Assembly (NCBI GenBank): GCA_015351705.1
Contig: JADIIM010000032.1
Span: 1-37,500 of the forward strand
Reading direction: 5' to 3'
DNA: 37,500 nucleotides
DNA from: Aeromicrobium sp.
Lineage (GTDB): Bacteria > Actinomycetota > Coriobacteriia > Anaerosomatales > Anaerosomataceae
A program made the translations under genes and the position numbers. The notes under the pieces are model-generated. The model had not been told where the DNA came from and did no database searches. It saw only the letters and a list, made by a program, of their open reading frames with translations. Positions 17,259 through 26,443 of this stretch are shown one piece after another. The number at the start of each line of letters is the position of its first letter. The first letter of the stretch is position 1.

Positions 17259-18323
17259 TCAGAACAGGCCGTCTTGGTTCGGCGCATCGGCCGGGGCCTG
17301 CAGGCCCAGGTGCTCATACGCCCTCGGCGTCGCCTGGCGACCCTTCGGAGTGCGCGCCAGGAAGCCGAGCTGCAGCAAGAACGGCTCGTAGACGTCCTCG
17401 AGCGTGTCGGGCTCTTCGCCCACCGCAGCCGCGAGCGTGTTCAGCCCGACCGGCCTGCCGGAGAACGTGCGGGCGAGCGCCTCGAGGATCGCAAGGTCCA
17501 TCCGGTCCAGTCCCACGTGATCGACGTGGAAGAACGCGAGCGCCTCGGCGGCGACGCCCTCGGTGATCCGCCCGTCGCACCGCACCTGCGCGTAATCACG
17601 CACCCGCTTGAGCAGGCGGTTGGCCAGCCGCGGCGTCCCCCGCCCGCGCCGCGCGATCTCCATCGCGCCTTCGTCATCGACCGCCACGCCCAGGATCCCC
17701 GCCGAGCGACGCACGATCGCGGCCAGCTCCTCGACCGTGTAGTACTCGAGGCGGAACGCCATCCCGAACCGGTCACGCAACGGGCCGGTGAGCAGCCCCG
17801 TGCGCGTAGTGGCGCCGATCAGCGTGAACGGCGGCAGATCGAGCCTCAGGCTGCGCGCCGCTGGCCCCTTGCCGATCACGATGTCGATCGAGAAGTCCTC
17901 CATCGCCGGGTAAAGGACCTCCTCGACAGCCCGGTTGAGGCGGTGGATCTCGTCGATGAACAGCACGTCGCGCGCCTCGAGGTTGGTGAGGATCGCAGCC
18001 AGGTCTCCCGCCCGCTCGATCGCCGGTCCGCTCGTCTGGCGCATCTGCACACCGAGCTCGGCGGCCACCACACCGGCGAGCGTCGTCTTCCCCAGACCCG
18101 GCGGGCCGGAGAGCAGGAGGTGGTCGAGCGGTTCGTCGCGCGCACGTGTGGCGTCGATGAGCACGCCGAGGTTGTCCTTCACGCGGGTCTGGCCGAGGTA
18201 CTCGTCAAGGCGTCTCGGCCGAAGGCTCCGGTCGATCTCGAGGTCGTCTTCGGTGTACTCGGCCGATACGAGGCGCTCGCCGCTCTCATCTGCATACGGG
18301 TCATCGTGCCATACGGTGCTCAC
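17259..18323 (-). CDS. ruvB: Holliday junction branch-migration ATPase RuvB
   Basis: Hexameric AAA+ motor that drives branch migration of Holliday junctions with RuvA. At 354 residues it has the usual length, with [13 protein letters not shown] at the N-terminus, Walker [10 protein letters not shown], Walker B IDEIHRLN, sensor 1 GATTRTG, the arginine-finger segment GPLRDRFGM and the C-terminal winged helix ([16 protein letters not shown]). GTG start overlapping the ruvA stop by 4 bases (GTGA). Last large gene of ruvC-ruvA-ruvB, which has a LexA-type box in front. Confidence 0.98.
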   Translation of the reverse strand: MSTVWHDDPYADESGERLVSAEYTEDDLEIDRSLRPRRLDEYLGQTRVKDNLGVLIDATRARDEPLDHLLLSGPPGLGKTTLAGVVAAELGVQMRQTSGPAIERAGDLAAILTNLEARDVLFIDEIHRLNRAVEEVLYPAMEDFSIDIVIGKGPAARSLRLDLPPFTLIGATTRTGLLTGPLRDRFGMAFRLEYYTVEELAAIVRRSAGILGVAVDDEGAMEIARRGRGTPRLANRLLKRVRDYAQVRCDGRITEGVAAEALAFFHVDHVGLDRMDLAILEALARTFSGRPVGLNTLAAAVGEEPDTLEDVYEPFLLQLGFLARTPKGRQATPRAYEHLGLQAPADAPNQDGLF

Positions 18324-18901
18324 CGGGCACCCCCGAGCCTCTTGAGCGCGTGACGCAGCAACGACGGTGCATCGTCGGGCCCGTCGTACCCCTTGAGCGC
18401 CACGGCTATCTCGGCGCCGCTGAAGCCCATGGCCCCGAGCGCGTCGGTCGCCTCGGAGCGCGCGCCGGCCGACGGCGAGGCCCCGGAGGTCAGAGTCAGG
18501 GAACCAAGCCGGTCTTTGAGCTCGATCACGATGCGTTGGGCGGTCTTCTTCCCGATGCCGGGCACTGTGGCGATGAGCGCATCGTCCTCCCGGGCGACGG
18601 CCTCGGCAAGCGCGTCCGGGCGAAGCGTGGACAGCGCCGCGAGCGCCACTTTGGGGCCCACCCCGGCCACCGTGATCAGCCGCTCGAACGCCTCGCGCTC
18701 ATCAGGACTCTCGAACCCGAAGAGGGCGAGCTCGTCTTCCCGGACGTGAAGATGTGTGAACAGGGCGACCTCATCGCCCTCGGCAGGCAGACGCGAGACA
18801 GCGTGCGTGGACAGCGCCAGCGCAAGCCCGATGCCGCCGACCTCCACCACGCACGACGTGGCTGTCTTGGCGACCAGTCGGCCGCGGACATGCGCGATCA
18901 T
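18320..18901 (-). CDS. ruvA: Holliday junction DNA helicase subunit RuvA
   Basis: Binds the four-way junction as a tetramer and recruits RuvB. The 193-residue protein has the N-terminal OB fold (MIAHVRGRL ... [10 protein letters not shown]), two helix-hairpin-helix motifs ([14 protein letters not shown] and [21 protein letters not shown]), a flexible linker, and the C-terminal RuvB-binding three-helix domain ([20 protein letters not shown]). ATG start overlapping the ruvC stop by 4 bases (ATGA). Confidence 0.98.
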   Translation of the reverse strand: MIAHVRGRLVAKTATSCVVEVGGIGLALALSTHAVSRLPAEGDEVALFTHLHVREDELALFGFESPDEREAFERLITVAGVGPKVALAALSTLRPDALAEAVAREDDALIATVPGIGKKTAQRIVIELKDRLGSLTLTSGASPSAGARSEATDALGAMGFSGAEIAVALKGYDGPDDAPSLLRHALKRLGGAR

Positions 18902-19389
18902 CGCGCCCCTCCCCGCGCGCGATGCGGCACGCGCGCGTTCACGTGGCAGATCGCCGCAGCAAGGGCATCGGCCGCATGATCGGGATGCGGCTCGGAGGGC
19001 AGGTCGAGGATCGCCTTCACCATGTACTGGACCTGCCGCTTGTCGGCATCGCCGGAGCCCACGACAGCGAGCTTGATCTCACCGGGACCGTACTCGCCCA
19101 CTTCCATGCCCGAGGCCGCGAGCAGCGCGACACCCCGAGCCTGCCCGGTCGCGAACGCCGTGCGTGCGTTGTTGGAGAAGTACACGGTCTCGACGGCCGC
19201 CTCAGAGGGGGCGTACCGCTCGCGCACACGCGCGATGCCGGCGTAGATCTCGGCCAGGCGCTCGGGCGTGGCATGTGCCGGCTCGGTTGCGATGCACCCG
19301 TACGCCAGACACCGCAGCCGGCTTCCCCGCTGCTCGATGACGCCCCACCCCGTGTTCTTGAGACCCGGGTCGATGCCCAGCACGATCAC
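18898..19389 (-). CDS. ruvC: Holliday junction resolvase RuvC
   Basis: Endonuclease that cuts Holliday junctions symmetrically in complex with RuvAB. The 163-residue protein has the RNase H-like acidic site: Asp-7 in VLGIDPGLKNTGWG, Glu in AAVETVYF, and the C-terminal pair in PDHAADALAAAICH. GTG start with GGGAG 6 bases upstream. It is the first gene of ruvCAB, and a LexA-type palindrome lies 23 bases before the start codon. Confidence 0.97.
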   Translation of the reverse strand: MIVLGIDPGLKNTGWGVIEQRGSRLRCLAYGCIATEPAHATPERLAEIYAGIARVRERYAPSEAAVETVYFSNNARTAFATGQARGVALLAASGMEVGEYGPGEIKLAVVGSGDADKRQVQYMVKAILDLPSEPHPDHAADALAAAICHVNARVPHRARGGAR

Positions 19390-19411
19390 ACGGACTCCCG
19401 CCGTCGCTATC

Positions 19412-19423
19412 GAACGTATGTTC
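19412..19423. promoter_or_regulatory. LexA (SOS) box in front of ruvCAB
   Basis: GAACGTATGTTC is a perfect GAAC-N4-GTTC palindrome, the operator core of Gram-positive and actinobacterial LexA (consensus CGAAC-N4-GTTCG), here with a C before the first GAAC on the plus strand. It lies 23-34 bases upstream of the ruvC start in the 94-base gap to yebC. Longer arms (CGCTATC and GATAGCG) flank it. ruv genes are classical SOS members, which supports the reading. Confidence 0.75.
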
Positions 19424-19483
19424 AGGATAGCGCGGGGTCAGGAGAGCGTAAAGCGGCCCCACAGGCGCCGCGCCGCGTCCGGC

Positions 19484-20242
19484 CTACTCGTCAAGCGCCG
19501 CCGCGATCTCGTCGGTGAGCTCCATCGTGTGGTAGACGCTCTGGATGTCGTCGAGCTCCTCCAGGCGATCCACCAGACGCAACACCTTGCGCGCATCCTC
19601 AAGGCTCACTGCCGTGGTGGTGGTCGGCTCCATGACCAGCTCGGCGCCCCTGACCGGCACACCAGCAGCCTCAAGCACCGTCTTCACCGCAATCACATCC
19701 GTGGGCGCGGTATACACGACGAATCCCTCGTCGAGCGACTCCAGGTCCTCGCCACCGGCCTCGGCGGCCAGCAGCAGCAGGTCGTCCTCCGCGGGTGCGC
19801 CATCGGGCGCTATCGTGATCTCGCCCTTGCGCTCGAACTGGAACGCCACCGAGCCGCTGGCGCCGAGGTTCCCCCCTGCCCGTGTGAACGCCGCGCGGAC
19901 ATCGGCCGCGGTGCGGTTGCGGTTGTCGGTCAGCGCCTCAAGGTACAGCGCAACGCCCGCCGGACCATATCCCTCGTAGACGACCTCCTCGTATGCCGCC
20001 GCGTCCGCGCCTGCACCGAACGCCTTGGCGATGGCCGTTTCGATCTTGTCCTTCGGCAGCGAGTAGCTCTTGGCCTTGGCGACAGCCGCCGCGAGTGCGG
20101 CGTTGTTCTCGGGGCTCGGGTCACCGCCGGTCTTCGCGGCGACGGTGATCATGCGGGAGAGTTTGGAGAAGAGCGCACCGCGCTTCTTGTCCTGCGCCGC
20201 CTTGCGATGCTTGGTGGTGGCCCACTTCGAGTGTCCGGACAT
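19484..20242 (-). CDS. yebC: YebC/PmpR family protein
   Basis: A 252-residue member of the YebC/PmpR/TACO1 family, known both as DNA-binding regulators and, more recently, as factors that help ribosomes through difficult (proline-rich) sequences. The N-terminal signature MSGHSKWATTKHRKAAQDKK is intact, followed by the three-domain pattern (GDPSPENNAALAAAV, YEEVVYEGYGPAGVALYLE, RKGEITI). ATG start with AAGGGAG upstream. It lies between pdxT and ruvC, the order also known from M. tuberculosis. Confidence 0.96.
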   Translation of the reverse strand: MSGHSKWATTKHRKAAQDKKRGALFSKLSRMITVAAKTGGDPSPENNAALAAAVAKAKSYSLPKDKIETAIAKAFGAGADAAAYEEVVYEGYGPAGVALYLEALTDNRNRTAADVRAAFTRAGGNLGASGSVAFQFERKGEITIAPDGAPAEDDLLLLAAEAGGEDLESLDEGFVVYTAPTDVIAVKTVLEAAGVPVRGAELVMEPTTTTAVSLEDARKVLRLVDRLEELDDIQSVYHTMELTDEIAAALDE

Positions 20243-20257
20243 GGCCGGTGCTCCCTT

Positions 20258-20836
20258 CTAGCCTGCGCCGATCACGTGCTCCAGGAAGTACCGGTGCACC
20301 CGTAGGTCACCGGTGAGCTCAGGATGGAACGTCGTCGCGAGCATGTCGCACTCTTGCGCTGCGACGATGTCGCCGCGATGACGCGCGAGCACCTTCACGC
20401 CCTCGCCGACCGCCTCGATCAGCGGCGCCCGGATGAAGACGCCCCGGAACGGTAGGTCGAGCTGGCCGATGGCCAGGTCGGCCTCGAACGAGTCCACCTG
20501 CCGCCCGTAAGCGTTCCGACGCACCGTCGTCGCCATCAGGCCGAGCGGCTCTTGATCGGGCAGAGCATCCGCGATCGTCTGCGCCGAGAGGATCGCACCA
20601 GCGCAGGTGCCCCAGACGGCCATGCCCGATCCGTGACACTCGCGGATCGCCTCGTAGAAGCCGTACGTGCGCATCAGCTTGGCGATGGCGGTCGACTCAC
20701 CACCGGGGATCACCAGTCCCGCGACCCCGTCGAGCTGCTCGGGCAGCCGCACCGCATGTGCAGTGGCTCCGGCCGCCTCCAGCATCAGGATGTGCTCGCG
20801 GAACGCGCCCTGCAGCGCGAGGACGCCGACCCGCAC
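20258..20836 (-). CDS. pdxT: Glutaminase subunit PdxT of pyridoxal 5'-phosphate synthase
   Basis: Releases ammonia from glutamine and channels it to PdxS for one-step PLP synthesis. The 192-residue class I glutamine amidotransferase has GVLALQGAFREH at the N-terminus, PGGESTAIAKLM, the nucleophile cysteine in WGTCAGAIL and the His/Glu pair in FHPELTGD. GTG start two bases after the pdxS stop, so the 1:1 partners are tightly coupled; yebC follows 15 bases after its stop. Confidence 0.97.
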   Translation of the reverse strand: MRVGVLALQGAFREHILMLEAAGATAHAVRLPEQLDGVAGLVIPGGESTAIAKLMRTYGFYEAIRECHGSGMAVWGTCAGAILSAQTIADALPDQEPLGLMATTVRRNAYGRQVDSFEADLAIGQLDLPFRGVFIRAPLIEAVGEGVKVLARHRGDIVAAQECDMLATTFHPELTGDLRVHRYFLEHVIGAG

Positions 20837-20838
20837 GC

Positions 20839-21732
20839 TTACCAGCCCCGCTCCTGCATGCGCTCGGCGTCGGGGATGTCGGAGATGTTGATGCCCACCA
20901 TCGGCTCACCCAGGTCACGCGAGACGCGCGCGATGATGTCCGCGTCCTCGAAGTGCGTGGTGGCCTCGACGATCGCCTTCGCGCGCTTGGCCGGATCGCC
21001 GCTCTTGAAGATGCCACTCCCCACGAACACGCCGTCGCAACCGAGCTGCATCATGAGCGCGGCGTCGGCCGGCGTGGCGATGCCGCCTGCGGAGAAGTTC
21101 ACGACCGGCAGGGTGCCGTTGTCGTGGACCCACTTCACGAGGTCATAGGGCGCCTGCAGGTCCTTGGCCACCGTGAACAACTGCTCCTCACGTACGCCCG
21201 CGACCCACGCGACCTCCTCGAGCATCGTGCGCATGTGACGCACGGCTTCGACCACGTTCCCGGTGCCCGGCTCGCCCTTCGTGCGGATCATCGCCGCGCC
21301 CTCGCCGATACGGCGCAGCGCCTCACCGAGGTTGCGCGCGCCGCACACGAACGGCACGGTGAAGTCCCACTTGTTGACGTGATGCTCCTCGTCGGCCGGC
21401 GTGAGCACCTCGGATTCGTCGATGTAGTCAACGCCGAGCGACTGCAGGACCTGCGCCTCGACGAAGTGCCCGATACGGCACTTGGCCATCACCGGGATGG
21501 AGACAGCGCCGACGATCTGCTCCACGATCGTGGGGTCTGCCATCCTCGCCACGCCACCTGCGGCACGGATGTCCGCCGGCACGCGCTCGAGCGCCATGAC
21601 GGCGACCGCACCGGCATCCTCGGCGATCTTCGCCTGCTCGGCCGTCACGACGTCCATGATGACGCCGCCCTTGAGCATCTCGGCAAGGCCGGTCTTCACG
21701 CGCAGAGTGCCGGTGGTGGAAGTCTCGTTCAC
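20839..21732 (-). CDS. pdxS: Pyridoxal 5'-phosphate synthase subunit PdxS
   Basis: Condenses ribose 5-phosphate, glyceraldehyde 3-phosphate and ammonia into PLP. The 297-residue TIM barrel shows [25 protein letters not shown], the lysine in [28 protein letters not shown] and [14 protein letters not shown]. The frame is open for 84 codons upstream, but that part is Arg/Ala-rich non-family sequence. The GTG at 21732 (GTGAACGAGACC) has AAGGAG about 11 bases upstream and fits the family N-terminus. First gene of pdxS-pdxT-yebC, with a good promoter at 21797-21825. Confidence 0.97.
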   Translation of the reverse strand: MNETSTTGTLRVKTGLAEMLKGGVIMDVVTAEQAKIAEDAGAVAVMALERVPADIRAAGGVARMADPTIVEQIVGAVSIPVMAKCRIGHFVEAQVLQSLGVDYIDESEVLTPADEEHHVNKWDFTVPFVCGARNLGEALRRIGEGAAMIRTKGEPGTGNVVEAVRHMRTMLEEVAWVAGVREEQLFTVAKDLQAPYDLVKWVHDNGTLPVVNFSAGGIATPADAALMMQLGCDGVFVGSGIFKSGDPAKRAKAIVEATTHFEDADIIARVSRDLGEPMVGINISDIPDAERMQERGW

Positions 21733-21796
21733 GATGCTGGTCGCTCCTTGGCTGACGGGGCGCCGCAGCGCCGCCGGACGGGTCGTAGGCCTATCG

Positions 21797-21825
21797 ATTC
21801 TACTCGCGCGCGGAAGCACGGACAA
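21797..21825 (-). promoter_or_regulatory. Promoter of pdxS-pdxT-yebC
   Basis: On the minus strand TTGTCC (21825-21820) is followed by a 17-base spacer and TAGAAT (21802-21797), a good sigma-70-type promoter. Transcription would start near 21790, giving a leader of about 58 bases. Confidence 0.6.
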
Positions 21826-21860
21826 CCCGCAGGAGGCGCTCTCGGACCATCGGGCTGAGG

Positions 21861-22889
21861 CTACTGCGCGGTCACCTGGACATCGGTAGCGACGACCTGG
21901 AACCAGGTGTTGCCCGGCGCAAGCTTGATCTGCGTACCATCGGCCGCCGTGAGCACAGGCGGCGCTTCGCGCGTAGCCTCCCACGTGCCATCGATGCGCA
22001 CGCCGTCACGGAACACCGACGTGCGACCCGACCCCGCAAGCTCGATGTCGTACGTGCCGCCACCCTTCGGGACGTGCCGCGCCCACATCACCACCACGTT
22101 GCGGGCCGCGATCTGCTCGCCGGTCAGCGCATCGTTGTGACGCGACCCGTTGTTGTCGCGCAGGAACACGCCGCGACCGGCATCGTAGGTCCACAGCACC
22201 CGGTTCGCCTGGGAGAACGGCACGTTCACGGTCGTCACCGCAGTGCCACCGAGTCCCTCGGGCAGTGTGCGCGAGAACGCGAGCGACCGTCGCTCGGCGG
22301 TGGTCCGCATACCGCGACGCTCCGCCTCGGCGTGCACTTGGTCGAGATGCGCGTAGAGGTTGTGCGGCGCCGCCCGCTCGCGGGAGCGGTAGTAGAAGCT
22401 GCTCACGCCGGCGTCCTGGCTCAGGTTCGGAAGCCCCGCGTTCCTGATCGCCGAGCCCACCGACGAGCTGCTGCCCGAGAACACGAACAGGCCGTCGTAC
22501 TGCGGCACGATCGTGATGTCGGACAGTCGCGCGCTGCGCACCGGACCGATCGGGTCGGGCATCGTGGAGTGGAACATCACGTTGAAGCGCGTGATGCCGC
22601 CTTCTGCCACGGACTCGTAGACGACATCGGCGCTCTGCAGCCCGGACTGCGGGCGGGCTGCCGGCGAGTTCTCGATCTTGACCGAGATCACACGCCTCCC
22701 GATGGCGTCGGCCGAGGGTGCGTCAAGGCCGGTCAGCGGCCACAGCAGCGGCTCGGGCGGTTTCGGCGTCGTACGCTCAGCGTCGGCCACAGGCCATCCG
22801 GCGACGACCTCCGCCTCCTTGGAGCAGCCTGTGGCGGAGACGGCGGCAAGCACGACGAGCAGGATCACAGCGATGCGGGCACGGATCAT
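21861..22889 (-). CDS. DUF3048 (YerB-type) lipoprotein
   Basis: A 342-residue lipoprotein of the DUF3048 family, to which Bacillus YerB belongs; its function is not established. Residues 1-21 form a lipoprotein signal peptide ending in the lipobox SATGC with Cys-22. The family core follows: [52 protein letters not shown] and the C-terminal domain with [12 protein letters not shown] and GNTWFQVV. The frame opens 10 codons earlier; I take the ATG at 22889 because AAGGAGG lies about 11 bases upstream and the signal peptide then begins with MIRARIAV. It has its own promoter at 22919-22947. Confidence 0.92.
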   Translation of the reverse strand: MIRARIAVILLVVLAAVSATGCSKEAEVVAGWPVADAERTTPKPPEPLLWPLTGLDAPSADAIGRRVISVKIENSPAARPQSGLQSADVVYESVAEGGITRFNVMFHSTMPDPIGPVRSARLSDITIVPQYDGLFVFSGSSSSVGSAIRNAGLPNLSQDAGVSSFYYRSRERAAPHNLYAHLDQVHAEAERRGMRTTAERRSLAFSRTLPEGLGGTAVTTVNVPFSQANRVLWTYDAGRGVFLRDNNGSRHNDALTGEQIAARNVVVMWARHVPKGGGTYDIELAGSGRTSVFRDGVRIDGTWEATREAPPVLTAADGTQIKLAPGNTWFQVVATDVQVTAQ

Positions 22890-22918
22890 GAGTGAACGTC
22901 CTCCTTCGGTCCCCGACA

Positions 22919-22947
22919 AGGATAGAGAGCGGCCCTAAGGGGGTCAA
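22919..22947 (-). promoter_or_regulatory. Promoter of the DUF3048 lipoprotein gene
   Basis: On the minus strand TTGACC (22947-22942), a 17-base spacer and TATCCT (22924-22919) form a strong sigma-70-like promoter. Transcription would start near 22912, about 23 bases before the ATG. Confidence 0.65.
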
Positions 22948-22981
22948 TGACGCTCCGGTGACGGTCGCAACGGCGCGCGGG

Positions 22982-23010
22982 GTGGCAGTGACGGTGGATG
23001 GGACTACAAT
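22982..23010 (+). promoter_or_regulatory. Promoter of the 70-residue Cys-rich protein gene
   Basis: GTGGCA (22982-22987), a 17-base spacer and TACAAT (23005-23010) precede the start at 23035. The -10 is a 5/6 match and the -35 a 4/6 match. It is divergent from the DUF3048 promoter about 35 bases away. Confidence 0.5.
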
Positions 23011-23034
23011 GGAGCGACGACTGGGAGGTCACGC

Positions 23035-23247
23035 GTGCCGTGCAACCTGCTCCACCTGCTCGAGAAGCCCGATGAGCGTCCTTACGACGACCCTGAGGTC
23101 AAGGACGTCATCGGCTCGCTGCCGCAGTTCTTCTGCGCGCACTGCGACCCCATCAAACGCCTGAAGCCGAGTGAGGCGATGAAGTGCCTCGCGCGCGAGG
23201 CTCCGTGCTGGATGCCCGCCGAGTCGATCTGCGCCGATCGCGACTAG
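23035..23247 (+). CDS. Small Cys-rich protein of unknown function (70 aa)
   Basis: A 70-residue acidic soluble protein with six cysteines: Cys-3, the pair in FFCAHC (34 and 37), and Cys-51, Cys-58 and Cys-66. The spacing resembles no named zinc ribbon I can place, but six cysteines in 70 residues suggest metal or Fe-S binding. It starts with GTG after GGGAGGT at 7-base spacing and has its own -10 at 23005-23010, so it is very likely expressed. It ends two bases before the convergent lgt stop, with no room for a terminator. Confidence 0.75.
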   Translation: MPCNLLHLLEKPDERPYDDPEVKDVIGSLPQFFCAHCDPIKRLKPSEAMKCLAREAPCWMPAESICADRD

Positions 23248-23249
23248 CG

Positions 23250-24128
23250 TCAGCCGTCCTCCTCAGGCCCCGGACCTGCCGCACCCTGCGCGGCACTCCC
23301 CGTAGCGCCCCCGGTATCGACGCCCGTCCCTGTTCCCTCCGCGCGCTCGGCGCGTGTGGCGCGCACGATGAGCCAGACACCGATCGCGACCATCGGAATG
23401 CTCAGGAGTTGCCCCATGGTGAATCCGCCGGCCACGAAGCCGAGCTGCACGTCCGGCTCCCGGAAGAACTCGACGAAGATCCGGAAGATGCCGTAGAGGG
23501 CGAACAGGACGCCGATCATGAAGCCGTCGCCGCGCTTGCGCCTCGAAAGGACCATGAGGACCGCGAACAGAACGAGGCCCTCGAGTCCCGCCTCGTAGAG
23601 CTGTGAGGGATGCCGTGGCTGACTGCCCGGTGCCGAAGGGAACACCATCCCCCATGGCACGTTCGTCTCCCGTCCCCACAGCTCCCCGTTGATGAAGTTG
23701 GCGAGTCTGCCGAGGAGCAGTCCCACCGGCGCCCCCACAGCACCGAGGTCGAACAGCCGCAGCGCAGGTACGGCCTTGAGGCGCGCGACGACCAACCCTG
23801 CGAGCAGGATACCGACGAGCCCACCGTGGAACGACATCCCGCCGTCCCAGAATGCGAGGACCGAGATCGGATCGGACCAGTAGGCGCCGGCGCCGTAGAA
23901 GAGCACGTAGCCGACGCGCGCTCCCACCATCAGACCGACGACGCCGGCGAGCACGGTGTCGAGCAGGTCCTCATCGGTCAGGCCCACGCCCCATCGGCGA
24001 TTGAGCGAGCGGAAGACGAGTGCCGCGATGATGAACCCGGCCACGTACGCAAGCCCGTACCACCGCACCTCGAGCGGGCCGAGCGCGAACGCGACCGGAT
24101 CGATCGCCGGATACGTCAGTGCGGCCAT
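23250..24128 (-). CDS. lgt: Prolipoprotein diacylglyceryl transferase
   Basis: First enzyme of lipoprotein maturation; moves diacylglycerol from phosphatidylglycerol to the lipobox cysteine of preprolipoproteins in the membrane, such as the DUF3048 lipoprotein two genes away. The 292-residue, seven-helix protein has GGMSFHGGLVGI, the signature GRLANFINGELWGRET, RHPSQLYEAGLEG and a C-terminal helix, plus a Gly/Ala/Thr-rich tail of about 35 residues. The frame is open for 127 more codons upstream, but that is the shadow of htpX. The ATG at 24128 overlaps the htpX stop by one base (TGATG), which suggests translational coupling. Confidence 0.95.
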   Translation of the reverse strand: MAALTYPAIDPVAFALGPLEVRWYGLAYVAGFIIAALVFRSLNRRWGVGLTDEDLLDTVLAGVVGLMVGARVGYVLFYGAGAYWSDPISVLAFWDGGMSFHGGLVGILLAGLVVARLKAVPALRLFDLGAVGAPVGLLLGRLANFINGELWGRETNVPWGMVFPSAPGSQPRHPSQLYEAGLEGLVLFAVLMVLSRRKRGDGFMIGVLFALYGIFRIFVEFFREPDVQLGFVAGGFTMGQLLSIPMVAIGVWLIVRATRAERAEGTGTGVDTGGATGSAAQGAAGPGPEEDG

Positions 24129-25015
24129 CACATCGCCTCGAGTCGCGCGATGCGGTCTTCGATGGGTGGGTGTGTGTTGAACAGTGCGTTCATCCCGGAG
24201 CGCCTGTGCTTCAGCGGATTCACGATGTACAGCGACTCGGTGGCCTTGTTCGCCACGCGCAGCTGCCCGGGGTCGCTCGCGATCTTCCGGAGCGCCCCCG
24301 CAAGACCCGGCGGGTAGCGCGTGAGCATGGCCGCACTCGCGTCGGCCAGGTACTCGCGCTTGCGGGATATCGCCATCTGGATGAGGACCGCTGCAACAGG
24401 GGCGAGAAGCGCCAGCGCGATGGCCACGACGAGCATGATCGCCCCGAACTGCCCGCTCTCGTTGTTCCGGCGACGCCCGCCGCCCCACCAGAAGCTCCTG
24501 AGCATCCACTCCGAGACGAGCGTGACGGTGCCCGCCAGCACGGCGGCAAGCGTCTGCACGAGCGTGTCGTAGTTCTTGACGTGCGCGAGCTCGTGCGCGA
24601 TGACACCTTCGAGCTCCTGGCGACTCAGGCGCTCGACAAGCCCGGTCGTCACGGCTATGGCCGCGTTCTCTGGGTTGCGCCCCGTCGCGAACGCGTTCGG
24701 CGTGGGGTCGTCGATGACATACGCCTTCGGCACGGGAAGCCCCGCGGCGATGGCGAGCCCTTCGATGGTGTTGACCAAGTACGGCTCGACATCACGATCC
24801 ACCGGACGCGCCCGGCTGATCGACAGCACGATGCGGTCCGAATACCAGTACGAGCCCCACGCCATCACGAACGCCACGACCAGCGCGGCGATCAGCCCCA
24901 GGTATCCCCAGTCGGTGGCCTGACCGAACACGTAGCCGACAAGCGCCACGAGGAGCACGAACACGACGATCAGCGCCGCACTCCGCAGCTTGTTGGAGGC
25001 TATCTGGTCGTACAC
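24128..25015 (-). CDS. htpX: Membrane zinc metalloprotease HtpX
   Basis: An M48-family protease that degrades damaged membrane proteins. It has two N-terminal helices (about 11-31 and 38-55), the zinc motif HELAH at 141-145, two further hydrophobic segments, and the third ligand Glu in KREYLADASAAMLTR, followed by NTHPPIEDRIARLE. The frame is open 14 codons farther, but GTG at 25015 gives the family-typical start MYDQIASNKLRS and begins 4 bases after the lemA stop. Pairing with lemA is a common arrangement. The ribosome binding site is weak, consistent with coupling to lemA. Confidence 0.93.
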   Translation of the reverse strand: MYDQIASNKLRSAALIVVFVLLVALVGYVFGQATDWGYLGLIAALVVAFVMAWGSYWYSDRIVLSISRARPVDRDVEPYLVNTIEGLAIAAGLPVPKAYVIDDPTPNAFATGRNPENAAIAVTTGLVERLSRQELEGVIAHELAHVKNYDTLVQTLAAVLAGTVTLVSEWMLRSFWWGGGRRRNNESGQFGAIMLVVAIALALLAPVAAVLIQMAISRKREYLADASAAMLTRYPPGLAGALRKIASDPGQLRVANKATESLYIVNPLKHRRSGMNALFNTHPPIEDRIARLEAM

Positions 25016-25019
25016 GGGA

Positions 25020-25580
25020 CTAGAACGAGACCTGCGGCGGCTCGGCGATGGCCTCATCCACCTTGAAGTACTCGCGCTCGGTGAAGCCGAACATCCCCGC
25101 GATGATGTTCGAGGGGAACGTCTGCGTGGACGTGTTGTAGGTCATGACGGAGTCGTTGTAGAACTGGCGAGCGTAGGCGATCTTCGACTCGGTGCCCGAG
25201 AGCTCTTCCTGCAGCATCATGAAGTTCTGGTTCGCCTTGAGCTCTGGGTAGTTCTCCGCTACCGCGAAGAGGCTCTTCAGCGTCCCGGTGAGCATGTTCT
25301 CGGCCTCGGCGTGCTCGGCGACGGTCTCCGCGCTCATAGCGGCAGTGCGTGCGGCCGTGACCGCCTCGAACGCCTCACGCTCGTGGGTCGCGTACGCCTT
25401 GACGGTCTCCACCAGGTTTGGGATCAAGTCGTAGCGCCTGCGCAACTGAACGTCGATCTGCCGCCAGGCGTTCTCGACGCGGTTGCGCAGCGTCACCAGG
25501 CGGTTGTAGATGCCGATGACCGCGGCGGCGAGCACGAGCACAAGAAGCCCGAGCGCTCCGATGCAGGCGATCCATCCCAT
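25020..25580 (-). CDS. lemA: LemA family protein
   Basis: A 186-residue protein with one N-terminal membrane helix (about residues 5-26) and a helical body carrying the family sequence [47 protein letters not shown] and [12 protein letters not shown]. LemA proteins are widespread, often next to htpX or TPM-domain genes, and their biochemical role is unclear. The frame is open 28 codons farther, but the ATG at 25580 has a strong AAGGAGG at good spacing. First gene of lemA-htpX-lgt. Confidence 0.94.
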   Translation of the reverse strand: MGWIACIGALGLLVLVLAAAVIGIYNRLVTLRNRVENAWRQIDVQLRRRYDLIPNLVETVKAYATHEREAFEAVTAARTAAMSAETVAEHAEAENMLTGTLKSLFAVAENYPELKANQNFMMLQEELSGTESKIAYARQFYNDSVMTYNTSTQTFPSNIIAGMFGFTEREYFKVDEAIAEPPQVSF

Positions 25581-25749
25581 CGCGTTCCTCCTTCGTATGC
25601 CGACCGGCCGGGCGGTCGGCCCGGTACCTTCCGAGGATACCCCAATCGCCACCGCCGGATGCACACAGGTACGTTACACTCGTCGCCGACACACCGGCGA
25701 AGCCCGCCCGGCCGACCGCCGCTCGCGGGCCATACAGGAGAGGCCCACC

Positions 25750-26430
25750 GTGATACCGCTCAGAGACGAGAACCCCACGCGACGCATCCCGTGGGTCACG
25801 CTCGCGCTCATCGCAGCGAACATCGCGGTCTTCATCTACGAGGTGAGTCTCGGCACTGAGGCGCTCCAGGCGTTCTGGACGCGCTGGGCGCTCGTCCCCA
25901 CGCGCTTCCTCGCAGACCCGTTGGCGCCGGCCGAGTTCGCGACGCTCTTCACGGCCATGTTCATGCACGCGGGGTGGATACACATCGGCGGCAACATGCT
26001 CTACCTGTGGATCTTCGGCAACAACGTCGAGGACCGCTTCGGACCGCTCGGGTTCATCGCGTTCTACCTCGTCAGCGGTGTGGCCGCATCGACCCTGCAG
26101 ATCGTCGCCGCACCCACGTCGTCGGTCCCGATGCTGGGCGCCAGCGGCGCGGTCGCCGGCGTGCTCGGCGCGTACCTGCTTCTGTATCCGGGCGCCTCGG
26201 TCATCACGCTCATCCCGGTGTTCTTCTTCATCGAGATCGCGCGCGTGCCCGCCTTCCTCGTGATCGGGTTCTGGTTCGTCCTACAGCTCGGCAGTGGGCT
26301 GGCCTCGCTCGGCTCTGCCGGAGCCGAGGCGGGCGGCGTGGCCTGGTTCGCGCACATCGGCGGCTTCCTGGCGGGTGTCGCGGTCACACTCCCCGTCGCG
26401 GTGGCGAAGCGCCGGAGGCGCTGGCGCTGA
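25750..26430 (+). CDS. Rhomboid-family intramembrane serine protease
   Basis: A 226-residue, six-helix protease. The catalytic dyad is visible: Ser-132 in GASGAVAG and His-202 in FAHIGGF, with the HIGGNMLYLWIFG loop (78-90) carrying the conserved Asn. It begins with the MIPLRDENPTRRIPWVT segment common to bacterial rhomboids of this kind. The frame is open for 80 codons upstream, but GTG at 25750 with GGAGAGG about 6 bases before it is the sensible start. Substrates are unknown. It is transcribed away from lemA, with a 169-base divergent gap. Confidence 0.93.
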   Translation: MIPLRDENPTRRIPWVTLALIAANIAVFIYEVSLGTEALQAFWTRWALVPTRFLADPLAPAEFATLFTAMFMHAGWIHIGGNMLYLWIFGNNVEDRFGPLGFIAFYLVSGVAASTLQIVAAPTSSVPMLGASGAVAGVLGAYLLLYPGASVITLIPVFFFIEIARVPAFLVIGFWFVLQLGSGLASLGSAGAEAGGVAWFAHIGGFLAGVAVTLPVAVAKRRRRWR

Positions 26431-26443
26431 GAGCGGCCCGGTC

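Noticed and set aside
21733-21984. 84 extra N-terminal residues on PdxS
   Set aside because: The extension is Arg/Ala-rich and contains the promoter at 21797-21825. The GTG at 21732 fits family length.
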